A stretch of 64,000 bases of DNA from Pseudomonas fluorescens (GTDB taxonomy: Bacteria > Pseudomonadota > Gammaproteobacteria > Pseudomonadales > Pseudomonadaceae). Below the pieces are notes generated by a model. The model saw only the letters and a program-made list of their open reading frames with translations, was not told the DNA's origin and did not search any database. The position numbers and the translations under genes were made by a program. Positions 30,820 to 39,553 of the stretch are shown piece after piece. The DNA lies in NCBI RefSeq assembly GCF_000968015.1, contig NZ_LACH01000008.1, positions 62,001 to 126,000 on the forward strand, read 5' to 3'. Every line of letters begins with the position of its first letter. Position 1 is the first letter of the stretch.

Positions 30820-31101
30820 TCAGTCCTGACGGCTGGTCACTTCCAGCAGGTGGTAACCGAACTGGGTCTTGACCGGGCCTTGCACCACGTTGATCGGTGC
30901 GCTGAAGACCACGGTGTCAAATTCCTTGACCATCTGGCCTGGACCGAACGAACCCAGATCACCGCCCTGGCGGCTGGACGGGCAAGTGGAGTTGGCTTTG
31001 GCGACTTCGGCGAAATCAGCGCCGCCTTCGATTTGGGCTTTCAATTCGTTGCACTTGGCTTCGCTGGCAACGAGGATGTGACGGGCAGTGGCTTTGGCCA
31101 T
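30820..31101 (-). CDS. PpiC-type parvulin peptidyl-prolyl isomerase (2)
   Basis: A 93-residue cytoplasmic parvulin, about half identical to the one at 10753-11028. Key segments are ATARHILVASEAKCNELKAQ, FAEVAKANSTCPSSRQGGDL and TQFGYHLLEVTSRQD. A strong AGGAG precedes the ATG. It is probably a single-gene transcript, because a terminator follows it. Confidence 0.93.
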   Translation of the reverse strand: MAKATARHILVASEAKCNELKAQIEGGADFAEVAKANSTCPSSRQGGDLGSFGPGQMVKEFDTVVFSAPINVVQGPVKTQFGYHLLEVTSRQD

Positions 31102-31207
31102 GGAAAAATACTCCTTTCAATGTTCAGTAAAGTGCGGAGCCTACCGGATTCAGTGGTCTATTTCTTCTCAAAGTTCCCTCCAGTCCGCACACATCGCTGG
31201 CATTCCT

Positions 31208-32089
31208 TTATAGACCGGCATTTCTCAGACGCTCCGCATGCTGCACATACAAGGCAATCGGATCGATGCCCTTGCGCAACGGACCGGCGGTCTGGCTGAG
31301 GCTGTCCAGATGATCCAACGGATAGTCGGACCGGATGACTTTGCCCAAATGGGAGCTATAGCGGCCAACCAGGCCGTCGTTCTGCTCGGGTTCGGTGGTG
31401 AAGTATCGAGAAAAGGCGCGGAGAAACCCGTGCAGTGGACTCAGTGCATCAAGCCCTTTGTCGAGAATGTCGCCCTGCAAGGTGCCGCTCCAGGAGTAAT
31501 AACGTACGCCGTCGACCCGTTCGCGACCCTTGCCGCCCCAGGTTTTCGGCAAACCCTGGGGGTATTTGTCGTTGAACGCGCCTACGCCTTCGGTGGTCAG
31601 GGCATTCAGAGCGGCGATGGCGTTCTGCGGCAGGTGACGGTGGCCGCTAAGCAACGATAGAAAGTCTGCAAACAACGTTGCAACCGTCGCGGCGACTTGT
31701 TCCGGCAGGCGGCCGGGCGTCAGCGCCTTGCGCAAGAAGTCGGCCAGTTCCGAGCCGTGATTCGGCCCGCTGACGGACGTCACCGAAGCGACGGCCTCCG
31801 GTGCCGTCGCTGCCGCATAACGTGCAGCGAGTGCGCCTTGGCTGTGGCCGATCAGGTTGACTTTGTTCGCACCGGTTCCTTCCAGTACCCGTTCGACCTG
31901 CGCCAGAAGTTGGTCGCCGCGGACTTCATTGCTATGGGTAGCCGACACGTGCGGGATAAACACTCTTGCGCCTGCACTCCTGAGGGCCTGCTTGACGTCA
32001 TGGAAGAGTTCGACCTTGCCGATGCGATCGAAGCCGAAGAGCCCGTGGACCAACAGGATCGGATACTGAGTGGTTGCATTCCGTAGCAT
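31208..32089 (-). CDS. Triacylglycerol lipase, family I, without signal peptide
   Basis: A 293-residue alpha/beta-hydrolase. It has the oxyanion segment YPILLVHGLFGFDRIG, the nucleophile elbow GHSQG at about residues 104-108, catalytic Asp in EQNDGLVGRYSSHLG and the final His in DYPLDHLDSL. The sequence parallels the mature part of Pseudomonas family I.1 lipases, but it starts directly at MLRNATTQYPILLVHG, with no signal peptide, and it lacks both cysteines that form the disulfide in secreted LipA (the CGEG and GTCSS positions are GGKG and GRYSS). It therefore resembles the P. fragi/Proteus-like branch. No foldase gene (lipB) is adjacent. Ribosome binding site AGGAAAG. Confidence 0.88.
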   Translation of the reverse strand: MLRNATTQYPILLVHGLFGFDRIGKVELFHDVKQALRSAGARVFIPHVSATHSNEVRGDQLLAQVERVLEGTGANKVNLIGHSQGALAARYAAATAPEAVASVTSVSGPNHGSELADFLRKALTPGRLPEQVAATVATLFADFLSLLSGHRHLPQNAIAALNALTTEGVGAFNDKYPQGLPKTWGGKGRERVDGVRYYSWSGTLQGDILDKGLDALSPLHGFLRAFSRYFTTEPEQNDGLVGRYSSHLGKVIRSDYPLDHLDSLSQTAGPLRKGIDPIALYVQHAERLRNAGL

Positions 32090-32375
32090 GTTCTTTCCTT
32101 TTTCGCAGTCGTTCAGAGGTGTGTTGATGGGCTCACTCTAAAGCACACCCACTGTTCGGCGTTGTATGAAAAAGCCGCTGTAACCTACTGAAAACGGAAT
32201 AGAAAATGTACGAAAGTTCGAAAGTACATGAGGTCTTGGTCGGAATATTTGGACATCTTTTTATCTGTAACAGGGCGTTTTGCTGCAATGGCCTACTCCG
32301 GTAACACCCTTTGCCTGTTAATCGTGTCTCGATTCCGACGTCCAGTCCTCAATGGGAGGACTGGACGAGGGGGGC
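32090..32375. promoter_or_regulatory. Intergenic region with lipase promoter and hairpin
   Basis: No gene is seen. ATGTAC at 32206-32211 is mirrored by GTACAT at 32224-32229 upstream of the lipase gene and may be an operator. An 11-bp perfect stem (GTCCAGTCCTC, 32340-32350, with its complement at 32356-32366) sits 10 bp beyond the DAHP synthase stop; it lacks a T-run, so terminator function is only likely. Confidence 0.45.
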
Positions 32376-33464
32376 TCACGCCGATGGTTGATCGCTGCTC
32401 TGCGCTCTGAGCCGGTCGGCTGCCTGGCGTAACAACAATTCCGTCCCGCTCCAGCCAAGGCAGCCGTCCGTGACTGACACGCCGTAACGCATTGACGGCC
32501 CCAGCGGTTGGCAGCCTTCGAACAGATGACTCTCGATCATCATGCCGATCAGTGAACGATCACCTTGCAGGCGCTGTTCAAGCACATCGTTAAACACCGC
32601 TGGCTGACGCAATGGGTCTTTACCGCTGTTGGCATGGCTGCAGTCGACCATGATCCGGGCCGGGATCTTCAGTTTGGTCAAATCGCTGTTCACCTGGGCG
32701 ACGCTGTCTCTGTTGTAGTTCGGCCCACGGTGTCCGCCACGCAGCACCAGGTGGGTGTCGGGATTGCCCGGCGTCTGAATGATTGCCGGATGCCCCTGGC
32801 TGTCGACACCGAAATGGCGATGCGGATGGGCGGCCGAGCGCATGGCGTCGCTGGCCACACCGACACCACCATCGGTGCCGTTCTTGAAGCCGACTGGCAT
32901 GCCCAGGCCGCTGGCCATTTCACGGTGGATCTGCGATTCGGTGGTGCGAGCGCCAATAGCGACCCAGCTCAACAGGTCATCGAAGTAGCCGGCGGCCATC
33001 GGTTGCAGCAGTTCGGTGGCAATCGGCAGTCCCAGGCGCAGCATCTCGCGCATCAGCTCGCGGGACAGGGTCAAGCCGCTGGCCATGTCGTCGCTGCCAT
33101 CAAGCTGCGGGTCGTAGGCCAGGCCTTTCCAGCCGATGGTGGTGCGGGGTTTTTCGACGTAGGCGCGCATCACCAGCAGCATTTCATCGCTGACCTCGGC
33201 GGCGAGGCGGGCGAGGTTGCCGGCGTATTCGAGGGCGGACTGAGGATCGTGAATCGAGCAGGGGCCGACAATGACCAGCAGACGGGAGTCTTCACCGTTG
33301 AGGATCGCGCGAACCGCTTGGCGGTGGGCGGCGACTTGCTGGGTCAGGGCGTTGCTGAGTGGCAGTTGCTGTTTGAGTTGCAATGAGCTGGGCAGACGCA
33401 GGGTCAGCGCCTCATTGGCAGGGCTCAAGGTGGACAGCGGCAGAGCAGAGACGGACGAGTTCAT
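32376..33464 (-). CDS. 3-deoxy-7-phosphoheptulonate (DAHP) synthase, class I
   Basis: A 362-residue enzyme catalysing the first step of aromatic amino acid synthesis: phosphoenolpyruvate + erythrose 4-phosphate gives DAHP. Class I (AroFGH-type) motifs are LLVIVGPCSIHDPQSALEYA, VMRAYVEKPRTTIGWKG, WVAIGARTTESQIHREMASG, GFKNGTDG, LRGGHRGPNY and DCSHANSGKDP, which together hold the metal ligands (Cys, His, Glu, Asp). The start at 33464 follows AGGAAG. Which amino acid inhibits it cannot be read from sequence, so no letter is given. Upstream on the same strand are two aromatic-rich short ORFs and a strong terminator, which suggest control by attenuation. Confidence 0.93.
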   Translation of the reverse strand: MNSSVSALPLSTLSPANEALTLRLPSSLQLKQQLPLSNALTQQVAAHRQAVRAILNGEDSRLLVIVGPCSIHDPQSALEYAGNLARLAAEVSDEMLLVMRAYVEKPRTTIGWKGLAYDPQLDGSDDMASGLTLSRELMREMLRLGLPIATELLQPMAAGYFDDLLSWVAIGARTTESQIHREMASGLGMPVGFKNGTDGGVGVASDAMRSAAHPHRHFGVDSQGHPAIIQTPGNPDTHLVLRGGHRGPNYNRDSVAQVNSDLTKLKIPARIMVDCSHANSGKDPLRQPAVFNDVLEQRLQGDRSLIGMMIESHLFEGCQPLGPSMRYGVSVTDGCLGWSGTELLLRQAADRLRAQSSDQPSA

Positions 33465-33512
33465 ATTCGGGCTTCCTGGGCTGGCGGCGGGTTCGTTCCC
33501 GCGCACTCGGCC

Positions 33513-33665
33513 CTACTGGGGTGTTCGACAATTGGCCGGATTGGCTGCGTGTGTGTGCTTGCCACCTGTGGGTGACCGATCGGAGGCGGCAGGCTGTCCC
33601 GAGCGGAGGCTGCTAAATCGCCAGGCGGTAAAACTGTCGTAACGGTAATAAGTGGCGTAGTTCAT
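33513..33665 (-). CDS. Second aromatic-rich short ORF upstream of DAHP synthase
   Basis: A 50-codon ORF starting MNYATYYRYDSFTAWRF: four Tyr, two Phe and one Trp within the first 17 residues. The ATG is preceded by AGAGGA at 7-base spacing, better than many real genes. It begins 47 bases past the attenuator terminator and ends 48 bases before the DAHP synthase start, on the same strand. It may be a second leader peptide whose translation senses aromatic aminoacyl-tRNA, or a small expressed protein. The C-terminal half (PAASDRSPTGGKHTHAANPA) has no recognisable feature. This ORF is too short for standard gene calling. Confidence 0.55.
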   Translation of the reverse strand: MNYATYYRYDSFTAWRFSSLRSGQPAASDRSPTGGKHTHAANPANCRTPQ

Positions 33666-33711
33666 TGTTGAATCCTCTGGTTGTCTGGTGTGTCGCTAAA
33701 AATGTGTGGGG

Positions 33712-33753
33712 CTGAAAAAACAAAACCCCCGGTCGGGAAGCCGACCGGGGGTT
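33712..33753 (-). terminator. Attenuator-type intrinsic terminator
   Basis: A perfect 13-bp stem, AACCCCCGGTCGG with complement CCGACCGGGGGTT and a CTTC tetraloop on the minus strand, is followed by TTTTGTTTTTTC. It lies 48 bases beyond the stop codon of the aromatic leader peptide and about 250 bases before the DAHP synthase gene. This is one of the strongest terminators in the window, and its place inside a leader points to attenuation. Confidence 0.85.
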
Positions 33754-33800
33754 GAGAATTCTCTGGTGGCGACCCGTTTAAAGTGGGCGCCGTGTGGGTA

Positions 33801-33929
33801 TCAGGCGCGCCAGTGGCTAAACCAATACCCAAAATAAAAGCTGACCGGAGCACAAACGTCATTCACCCGGGCAGCCGCCACCGAGCGCAGGGCGCTGACG
33901 GTACGAAGCTGTGAGAGGGTGCAGGACAT
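33801..33929 (-). CDS. Aromatic leader peptide (attenuation control of DAHP synthase)
   Basis: A 42-codon ORF with ribosome binding site GGAGAAAG seven bases before the ATG. It starts MSCTLSQLRTVSALRSV and ends with SFYFGYWFSHWRA: three Phe, two Tyr, two Trp and one His in eleven residues just before the stop. Such stretches are the hallmark of leader peptides (compare E. coli pheL and trpL). A perfect terminator follows 48 bases later. The model is that scarcity of charged aromatic tRNAs stalls a ribosome in the aromatic run and prevents terminator formation, so DAHP synthase is expressed. The competing antiterminator was not resolved by eye. Confidence 0.8.
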   Translation of the reverse strand: MSCTLSQLRTVSALRSVAAARVNDVCAPVSFYFGYWFSHWRA

Positions 33930-33985
33930 GGTCTTTCTCCGATGAATGCGCCGAGCTTACTCGAGGCCGGTACACGGATTCAATC

Positions 33986-34018
33986 AGAAAATGCTATCGA
34001 TCACCGACGGCATTTTCT
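33986..34018. promoter_or_regulatory. Inverted repeat AGAAAATGC...GCATTTTCT between divergent genes
   Basis: A perfect 9-bp inverted repeat with a 15-bp centre lies between the aromatic leader and the nitrilase-family gene. It is well placed to be an operator acting on one or both divergent promoters. The regulator is unknown. Confidence 0.5.
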
Positions 34019-34089
34019 ATCGCTTGAGTGCGTCGCCGGTTGTGACACACTTTGTGCTCCGCTTATATACAACGTCACAAGGACGAACC

Positions 34090-34848
34090 ATGACGCCACT
34101 GATCATCGCCGCTGCTCAATCGATCTCCATCGCCGGTGACCTTGCCGCAAACATTGTGTGGCATCAGCGCTTCATGCAGCTTGCCGCGGAGCAGGGCGTG
34201 CAACTGCTGGTGTTTCCGGAGTTATCGCTGACCGGGTACGAGCGTGGACTTGCGGCTGAATTGGCCATTGCGCCAGACGCCGGGGTCCTGCAACCGCTAC
34301 GGGATTTCGCGCGGGAAGTCGGGGTGACGACTGTCGTCGGGATGCCGATTCGGCTGTCGGAAGATTTGCCCGTATTGATTGGGGCGCTGGTGTTGGGTGT
34401 CGATGGTTCGCTCGGGATCTACAGCAAGCAACATCTGCATCCAGGCGAGGAGGTAGCATTTGCACCGGGAACCGGCGGTTCGACCCTGACCGTAGGTGCC
34501 GATACGGTCGCGTTGGCGGTGTGTGCGGATTTCTCTCACGCCAGTCATGCCGCCGCGGCAGCGCAGCAAGGCGCCGATCTCTATGCGGCGGGCGTACTGA
34601 TCACGGAAAACGGCTACGCCCCGGATACCGCGTTGTTGCAAGGCTACGCGAGCACTCATGCAATGGCGGTCCTGATGGCCAACCATGGCGGTGCAACGGG
34701 TGGCTGGGAATCGGCAGGTCGCAGTGCGATCTGGGCCTCGGACGGCTCGTTGATTGCGTCTGCATCCGGAACCGGTAACCTGATGGTCGTTGCTCGACGC
34801 AACGCTGACGGCTGGAAAGGGCAATTAGTGGAGGTTGCATTGGGGTGA
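34090..34848 (+). CDS. Carbon-nitrogen hydrolase (nitrilase superfamily)
   Basis: A 252-residue enzyme that cleaves a non-peptide C-N bond. The catalytic triad can be seen: Glu in LLVFPELSLTGYE (about residue 44), Lys in GIYSKQHLHPGEE and Cys in VALAVCADFSH. The chosen ATG starts MTPLIIAAAQS, the normal family start; the upstream in-frame region lies over the divergent promoters. The substrate is unknown (an amidase or carbamoylase-type role is possible). It is followed, overlapping by one base, by a GNAT acetyltransferase gene. Confidence 0.88.
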   Translation: MTPLIIAAAQSISIAGDLAANIVWHQRFMQLAAEQGVQLLVFPELSLTGYERGLAAELAIAPDAGVLQPLRDFAREVGVTTVVGMPIRLSEDLPVLIGALVLGVDGSLGIYSKQHLHPGEEVAFAPGTGGSTLTVGADTVALAVCADFSHASHAAAAAQQGADLYAAGVLITENGYAPDTALLQGYASTHAMAVLMANHGGATGGWESAGRSAIWASDGSLIASASGTGNLMVVARRNADGWKGQLVEVALG

Positions 34849-35291
34849 TGGTATTTGAATTACGTCCGGCGACATCCCGGGACCTCGACTTCGCTCGTGA
34901 ACTGACCCGCAACAACATGCTCCGCTATTACATTCAGCACGATCTGCTGTGGCAGGACGAAGGGTTCGATGTTGGCTGGGCAGGGCGCGAGAATTGGCTG
35001 ATTGTAAGTGGCAGTACCGTGTTGGGCTTTTTCAGTCTGAGTCGTGACGCCCAAGCCCTGTACATCCGCGAACTGCACGTCCTCGAAGCGTTTCGAGGAC
35101 AGGGCGCCGGTTCTTGGGCGATTGATCAGGTATTCGCCATGGCGTGCAAGGAACGGCGTCCGGCATTGCGTTTGACGGTTTTTGAAAATAATCCCGCGCA
35201 AGCGTTGTATGCGAGAAAGGGCCTGAAGGTGGTCGGCACGGACGCGTGTTTCCTGAGAATGCAGCGTGATATCAATGCCTCGCCTGGCTGA
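34848..35291 (+). CDS. GNAT-family N-acetyltransferase
   Basis: A 147-residue acetyltransferase. The acetyl-CoA binding motif is visible as IRELHVLEAFRGQGAGSWAI, with the RGxG loop, followed by FENNPAQALYARKGLKVVGT, the standard C-terminal half. The ATG overlaps the stop of the hydrolase gene by one base; a GTG three bases earlier is also possible, with GGAGG ten bases upstream. The acceptor substrate is not identifiable. Confidence 0.85.
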   Translation: MVFELRPATSRDLDFARELTRNNMLRYYIQHDLLWQDEGFDVGWAGRENWLIVSGSTVLGFFSLSRDAQALYIRELHVLEAFRGQGAGSWAIDQVFAMACKERRPALRLTVFENNPAQALYARKGLKVVGTDACFLRMQRDINASPG

Positions 35292-35417
35292 AACACGCAT
35301 ACGACAAGCCTTTCAAGATGTATTGAAACTTTTTATATGACGCTTGCCGCTAGGTCTGCCAGTTGCTTTTTGCTAAGGTGTCGGCAACCCAATAAGACCA
35401 TTTCGCGAGGTGTCTGC

Positions 35418-36059
35418 TTGATTAGGGTGCTAGTAGTCGATGATCATGATCTCGTTCGTACAGGCATTACACGAATGCTGGCTGACATCGATGGCCTGCA
35501 AGTAGTCGGCCAGGCTGAGTCAGGCGAAGAATCCCTGCTCAAGGCGCGTGAGTTGAAACCCGATGTGGTACTGATGGACGTCAAGATGCCCGGCATCGGC
35601 GGTCTTGAAGCCACGCGCAAATTATTGCGCAGTCATCCGGATATCAAAGTCGTCGCGGTCACCGTGTGCGAAGAAGACCCGTTTCCGACCCGGTTGTTGC
35701 AGGCCGGGGCCGCGGGCTATCTGACCAAGGGTGCCGGATTGCCGGAAATGGTCCAGGCTATCCGCCTGGTGTTTGCCGGTCAGCGCTACATCAGCCCGCA
35801 AATTGCACAGCAACTGGCGATCAAATCCTTCCAGCCGACCAATGATTCGCCTTTCGACGCCTTGTCGGAGCGTGAAATCCAAATCGCGCTGATGATTGTC
35901 GGCTGTCAGAAGGTCCAGATCATTTCCGACAAGCTGTGTCTGTCGCCAAAAACCGTGAACACTTACCGTTACCGCATTTTCGAAAAGCTTTCGATCAGCA
36001 GCGACGTCGAGTTGACGCTGTTGGCGGTTCGTCACGGCATGGTCGATGCCAGTCTCTGA
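35418..36059 (+). CDS. gacA: GacA response regulator
   Basis: The 213-residue response regulator of the GacS/GacA system, which in Pseudomonas switches on RsmY/RsmZ small RNAs and so secondary metabolism, exoenzymes and biocontrol traits. The receiver domain has DDHD acidic pocket, phospho-Asp in [10 protein letters not shown], and Lys in [11 protein letters not shown]; the LuxR-type HTH is [20 protein letters not shown] then [17 protein letters not shown]. The start is TTG at 35418, as known for gacA, giving the exact family length. uvrC follows after two bases, an arrangement conserved in gamma-proteobacteria. Confidence 0.97.
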   Translation: MIRVLVVDDHDLVRTGITRMLADIDGLQVVGQAESGEESLLKARELKPDVVLMDVKMPGIGGLEATRKLLRSHPDIKVVAVTVCEEDPFPTRLLQAGAAGYLTKGAGLPEMVQAIRLVFAGQRYISPQIAQQLAIKSFQPTNDSPFDALSEREIQIALMIVGCQKVQIISDKLCLSPKTVNTYRYRIFEKLSISSDVELTLLAVRHGMVDASL

Positions 36060-36061
36060 AA

Positions 36062-37885
36062 ATGACTGAAGTCTTCGATCCAAGCGCCTTTCTGTCGACG
36101 GTCAGTGGGCGTCCCGGCGTGTATCGCATGTTCGACAGCGAGGCACGCCTGCTCTATGTCGGCAAGGCCAAGAACCTCAAGAATCGCCTGTCGAGTTACT
36201 TCCGCAAATCCGGTCTTGCGCCCAAGACCGCGGCGCTGGTCGCGCGTATCGCTCAGGTCGAAACGACGATTACGGCCAATGAAACCGAAGCCTTGTTGCT
36301 TGAGCAGACGCTGATCAAGGAGTGGCGTCCGCCCTACAACATCCTGCTGCGCGATGATAAATCCTACCCCTACGTCTTTCTCTCGGATGGCCAGTTTCCA
36401 CGCTTGAGCATCCATCGCGGTGCAAAAAAGGCCAAGGGCAAGTATTTCGGCCCTTATCCCAGTGCCGGTGCGATTCGCGAAAGCCTGAGCCTGCTGCAAA
36501 AGACGTTTTTCGTTCGTCAGTGCGAAGACAGCTATTACAAGAACCGCACGCGTCCTTGCCTGCAATACCAGATCAAACGCTGCAAGGCGCCTTGTGTGGG
36601 GCTGGTGGAGCCTGAGGTATACGCCGAAGACGTACGGCACTCGGTGATGTTCCTTGAGGGGCGCAGCAATGCGCTGACGGACGAGTTGTCCGCAGGAATG
36701 GAAGAGGCGGCGATCAACCTCGAATTCGAGCGTGCGGCCGAGTTGCGGGATCAGATTTCATTGCTGCGCCGGGTCCAGGACCAGCAAAGCATGGAAGGCG
36801 GGACCGGTGATGTCGATGTGATCGCCGCGTTTGTCAATCCGGGTGGTGCCTGCGTTCATTTGATCAGCGTGCGTGGCGGTCGGGTGCTGGGGAGCAAGAA
36901 CTTCTTCCCGCAGGTGGGTATTGAAGAGGACGTTTCCGAAGTCATGGCGGCGTTTCTCGGCCAGTACTTCGTCAGCAGTCCCGAGCGCGACTTGCCGAGC
37001 GAACTGATCGTCAACGTGGTTCACGAGGACTTCCCGACCCTGATCGCGGCCATCGATGAGCTGCGCGGTCGCGAATTGACCATCAGTCATAGGGTTCGTG
37101 GTACGCGAGCACGCTGGCAACAGTTGGCGGTCACCAATGCCGAGCAGGCCCTGGGAGCGCGACTGGCCAACCGCCAACACGTTGCTGCACGTTTCGATGC
37201 CCTGGCGGAAGTGTTGAACCTGGATGAGCCACCACAGCGCCTGGAGTGTTACGACATCAGTCACTCCAGTGGCGAAGCAACCGTGGCGTCCTGTGTGGTG
37301 TTCGGCCCCGAAGGTCCGATCAAGTCCGACTACCGTCGCTACAACATTGAAGGCGTCACCCCAGGTGATGACTACGCCGCGATGCACCAGGCCCTGACCC
37401 GACGCTTCAGCAAGCTGAAGGACGGGGAGGGCAAGCTACCGGACATTTTGCTGGTGGACGGTGGCAAGGGGCAGCTGTCCATGGCCCGCGACGTGCTCAA
37501 TGAACTGGCCGTGCCTGATCTGATTCTGCTGGGCGTAGCCAAGGGCGCCACGCGCAAGGCCGGTTTCGAAACCCTGTACCTGAACGATGCTGCCCACGAA
37601 TTCACCTTGCGCGGCGATTCCCCCGCGCTGCATTTGATCCAGCAGATACGCGACGAAGCTCACCGTTTCGCGATTACCGGGCACCGCGCCCGTCGTGGGA
37701 AAACCCGCCGCACGTCTACACTGGAGGGCGTCGCCGGTGTCGGACCGACCCGTCGCCGCGATTTGTTGAAACATTTTGGTGGATTGCAGGAGCTGTCTCG
37801 TGCCAGCATCGAAGAGATCGCCAAAGCACCCGGGATCAGTAAAAAGCTCGCAGAGTTGATTTATGCCAATCTGCACAGCGAGTAG
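36062..37885 (+). CDS. uvrC: Excinuclease ABC subunit C
   Basis: The 607-residue nuclease of nucleotide excision repair, which cuts damaged DNA on both sides of the lesion together with UvrB. The GIY-YIG domain is at residues about 14-92 ([20 protein letters not shown]), the UVR domain near 205-235 ([20 protein letters not shown]), the RNase H-like C-terminal nuclease starts near [12 protein letters not shown], and tandem helix-hairpin-helix motifs lie at the end ([19 protein letters not shown]). The start is the ATG just after gacA. Confidence 0.97.
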   Translation: MTEVFDPSAFLSTVSGRPGVYRMFDSEARLLYVGKAKNLKNRLSSYFRKSGLAPKTAALVARIAQVETTITANETEALLLEQTLIKEWRPPYNILLRDDKSYPYVFLSDGQFPRLSIHRGAKKAKGKYFGPYPSAGAIRESLSLLQKTFFVRQCEDSYYKNRTRPCLQYQIKRCKAPCVGLVEPEVYAEDVRHSVMFLEGRSNALTDELSAGMEEAAINLEFERAAELRDQISLLRRVQDQQSMEGGTGDVDVIAAFVNPGGACVHLISVRGGRVLGSKNFFPQVGIEEDVSEVMAAFLGQYFVSSPERDLPSELIVNVVHEDFPTLIAAIDELRGRELTISHRVRGTRARWQQLAVTNAEQALGARLANRQHVAARFDALAEVLNLDEPPQRLECYDISHSSGEATVASCVVFGPEGPIKSDYRRYNIEGVTPGDDYAAMHQALTRRFSKLKDGEGKLPDILLVDGGKGQLSMARDVLNELAVPDLILLGVAKGATRKAGFETLYLNDAAHEFTLRGDSPALHLIQQIRDEAHRFAITGHRARRGKTRRTSTLEGVAGVGPTRRRDLLKHFGGLQELSRASIEEIAKAPGISKKLAELIYANLHSE

Positions 37886-37917
37886 AATGCCCCCTCACCT
37901 CGTAGCCAGTTGTGCCG

Positions 37918-38478
37918 ATGAATATCCCTAATCTGATTACCGTACTACGCGTCCTGCTCATTCCGATCTTCATTTTACTGTTCTACCTGCCGTATCAATG
38001 GAGCTACCTGGCGTCCGCCTCGGTGTTCGCATTTGCCGCCGCCACAGACTGGCTGGATGGGTATCTGGCCCGCCGACTGGAACAAAGCACACCGTTCGGG
38101 GCTTTCCTCGATCCCGTGGCTGACAAGCTGATGGTCGCTGTTGCGCTGGTATTGCTGGTGCAAGAACATGGCAACCTGTGGCTCACGCTGCCGGCCGCCG
38201 TGATCATCGGTCGCGAGATTGTCGTCTCGGCACTTCGCGAATGGATGGCCGAACTCGGCGCCCGCGCTCACGTCGCGGTGTCAAACCTGGGCAAATGGAA
38301 GACCGCCGCGCAAATGCTGGCGCTGGTGATTCTGCTGGCCAACCCGTCGGATTTCACGTTCTGGGTGCTGCTCGGTTACGCCTTGCTGCTGATATCTGCG
38401 GGCTTGACGTTGTGGTCCATGGTCCAGTATTTGCGGGCTGCCTGGCCGCATCTGAAGACCGACGTGGAAAAGAAATAA
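37918..38478 (+). CDS. pgsA: CDP-diacylglycerol-glycerol-3-phosphate phosphatidyltransferase
   Basis: A 186-residue inner-membrane enzyme that makes phosphatidylglycerophosphate, the committed step to phosphatidylglycerol. The CDP-alcohol phosphotransferase motif (DG-x2-AR-x8-G-x3-D-x3-D) is seen in [20 protein letters not shown] then LDPVADK, with all Asp residues. It begins [20 protein letters not shown]. It forms the conserved gacA-uvrC-pgsA run and is followed by tRNA-Gly. Confidence 0.96.
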   Translation: MNIPNLITVLRVLLIPIFILLFYLPYQWSYLASASVFAFAAATDWLDGYLARRLEQSTPFGAFLDPVADKLMVAVALVLLVQEHGNLWLTLPAAVIIGREIVVSALREWMAELGARAHVAVSNLGKWKTAAQMLALVILLANPSDFTFWVLLGYALLLISAGLTLWSMVQYLRAAWPHLKTDVEKK

Positions 38479-38497
38479 ACTTTTTTGAATCAAGGGG

Positions 38498-38525
38498 TTG
38501 ACGGGGCATCTGGATTCTATAGAAT
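38498..38525 (+). promoter_or_regulatory. Sigma-70 promoter of tRNA-Gly
   Basis: TTGACG at 38498-38503 and TAGAAT at 38520-38525 are separated by 16 bp; the tRNA begins 15 bp after the -10 element. Confidence 0.65.
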
Positions 38526-38540
38526 GCGCCTCACCAAGAC

Positions 38541-38616
<76 letters not shown>

Positions 38617-38620
38617 AGAT

Positions 38621-38657
38621 TCACAAAAAACGCCACTCAATGAGTGGCGTTTTTTTG
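38621..38657 (+). terminator. Intrinsic terminator after tRNA-Gly
   Basis: Stem ACGCCACTCA / TGAGTGGCGT flanked by A-run and a run of seven T, 14 bases after the tRNA. The symmetric A and T runs would let it work on both strands. Confidence 0.9.
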
Positions 38658-38953
38658 TGCGTGACATTTACGTTCTGCGTTGAAAAGAAAGGCTTCGGCC
38701 TCTTTTTTCGTTCCGGCGAGTTCTGCTGAAAACCATCATCAGCCACGCTTTTTTGTACATTAAAACGTACATCGAAATCCTGGCTTGAAGCGTCAGTACT
38801 GCGTTGCTCATTGGTCGTGCGTTCACAGAAGCGAATTCGCTACGCCGCGAAGCTTAATTATTGGGGCGTGGTTAGTCGCCGGTGCCGGCATCTGCCCATG
38901 CATGCTTGGAACGGAGTTTCGTCTCAGCATGCATGACCAGTGGGGCGGCAGAG
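38658..38953. other. Gene-free stretch between tRNA-Gly and soxG-like gene
   Basis: No ORF is convincing. A small hairpin AGGC-TTCG-GCCT followed by CTTTTTT lies near 38690-38707. TGTAC/GTACA inverted arms lie at 38754-38771. There is no direct copy of the tRNA 3' end, so no attachment site can be supported. Confidence 0.45.
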
Positions 38954-39550
38954 TCAGCGTGTTGTCACCGCCGTAACCAGACCTGAATACTCCTGCATTG
39001 CATCCTCCAACGCCCCCCGAAAATACTCCTGCGACGCCCGGTCACAAAGGATGTGTAAACTCGCCTGCTGCACGGTGTCGGAATTGATGACGATCACGTT
39101 GATGCGTGCCGCCGACGTCTGCGCCACCGCCCCCGGGCCGAACGCCTGCGAGCTCAGATCAACCCCGCAGAGCTTGGCCAATACTTCGCTCAGGTGATCT
39201 CCTGTCAGCTGAAAACAGGCATGGCTGTCCTGACGAGGCAGCAGATAGTTGGCTTGATGATCGAGTTCCCAACGGGCCTCTTCATCTGCCATTCGTTGGC
39301 CCTGATCCTCGGGACTGCCCAGCAGCAGGTATTCGGTCTGCGACAGCCGTGCCACCTGACTGCCATCGGCTTGAATCACTGCACGGTTGGGCGCATCTGG
39401 CAGGACGAAGCCGCGGCTGCGCAGGTACTCGGCACTGTGGGCTCCGCGGAAACCGACCCGCGGCAGGTCGGTCAGGTCCGCCAGGCGGCACCCCGGCAAC
39501 GGTGCGAGGGCTTGCCGGGCGATGCTGTGTTGTTCTCTCAGGCTGGTCAT
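38954..39550 (-). CDS. soxG: Sarcosine-oxidase-type gamma subunit (SoxG / MgdD)
   Basis: A 198-residue small subunit of a heterotetrameric sarcosine-oxidase-type flavoenzyme. Conserved parts are LTDLPRVGFRGAHSAEYLRS near the N-terminus and CFQLTGDHLSEVLAKLCGVD in the GcvT-like core. It starts three bases after the alpha-subunit stop. In the N-methylglutamate pathway the same subunit is MgdD of N-methylglutamate dehydrogenase. The presence of glnT/gmaS and mgsABC next to this operon favours that reading over sarcosine oxidase. Confidence 0.88.
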   Translation of the reverse strand: MTSLREQHSIARQALAPLPGCRLADLTDLPRVGFRGAHSAEYLRSRGFVLPDAPNRAVIQADGSQVARLSQTEYLLLGSPEDQGQRMADEEARWELDHQANYLLPRQDSHACFQLTGDHLSEVLAKLCGVDLSSQAFGPGAVAQTSAARINVIVINSDTVQQASLHILCDRASQEYFRGALEDAMQEYSGLVTAVTTR

Positions 39551-39553
39551 GAC

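Noticed and set aside
33662..33862. 66-codon minus-strand ORF across the attenuator region
   Set aside because: It reads through the terminator hairpin in another frame and has no good ribosome binding site; the 42- and 50-codon ORFs fit the signals better.
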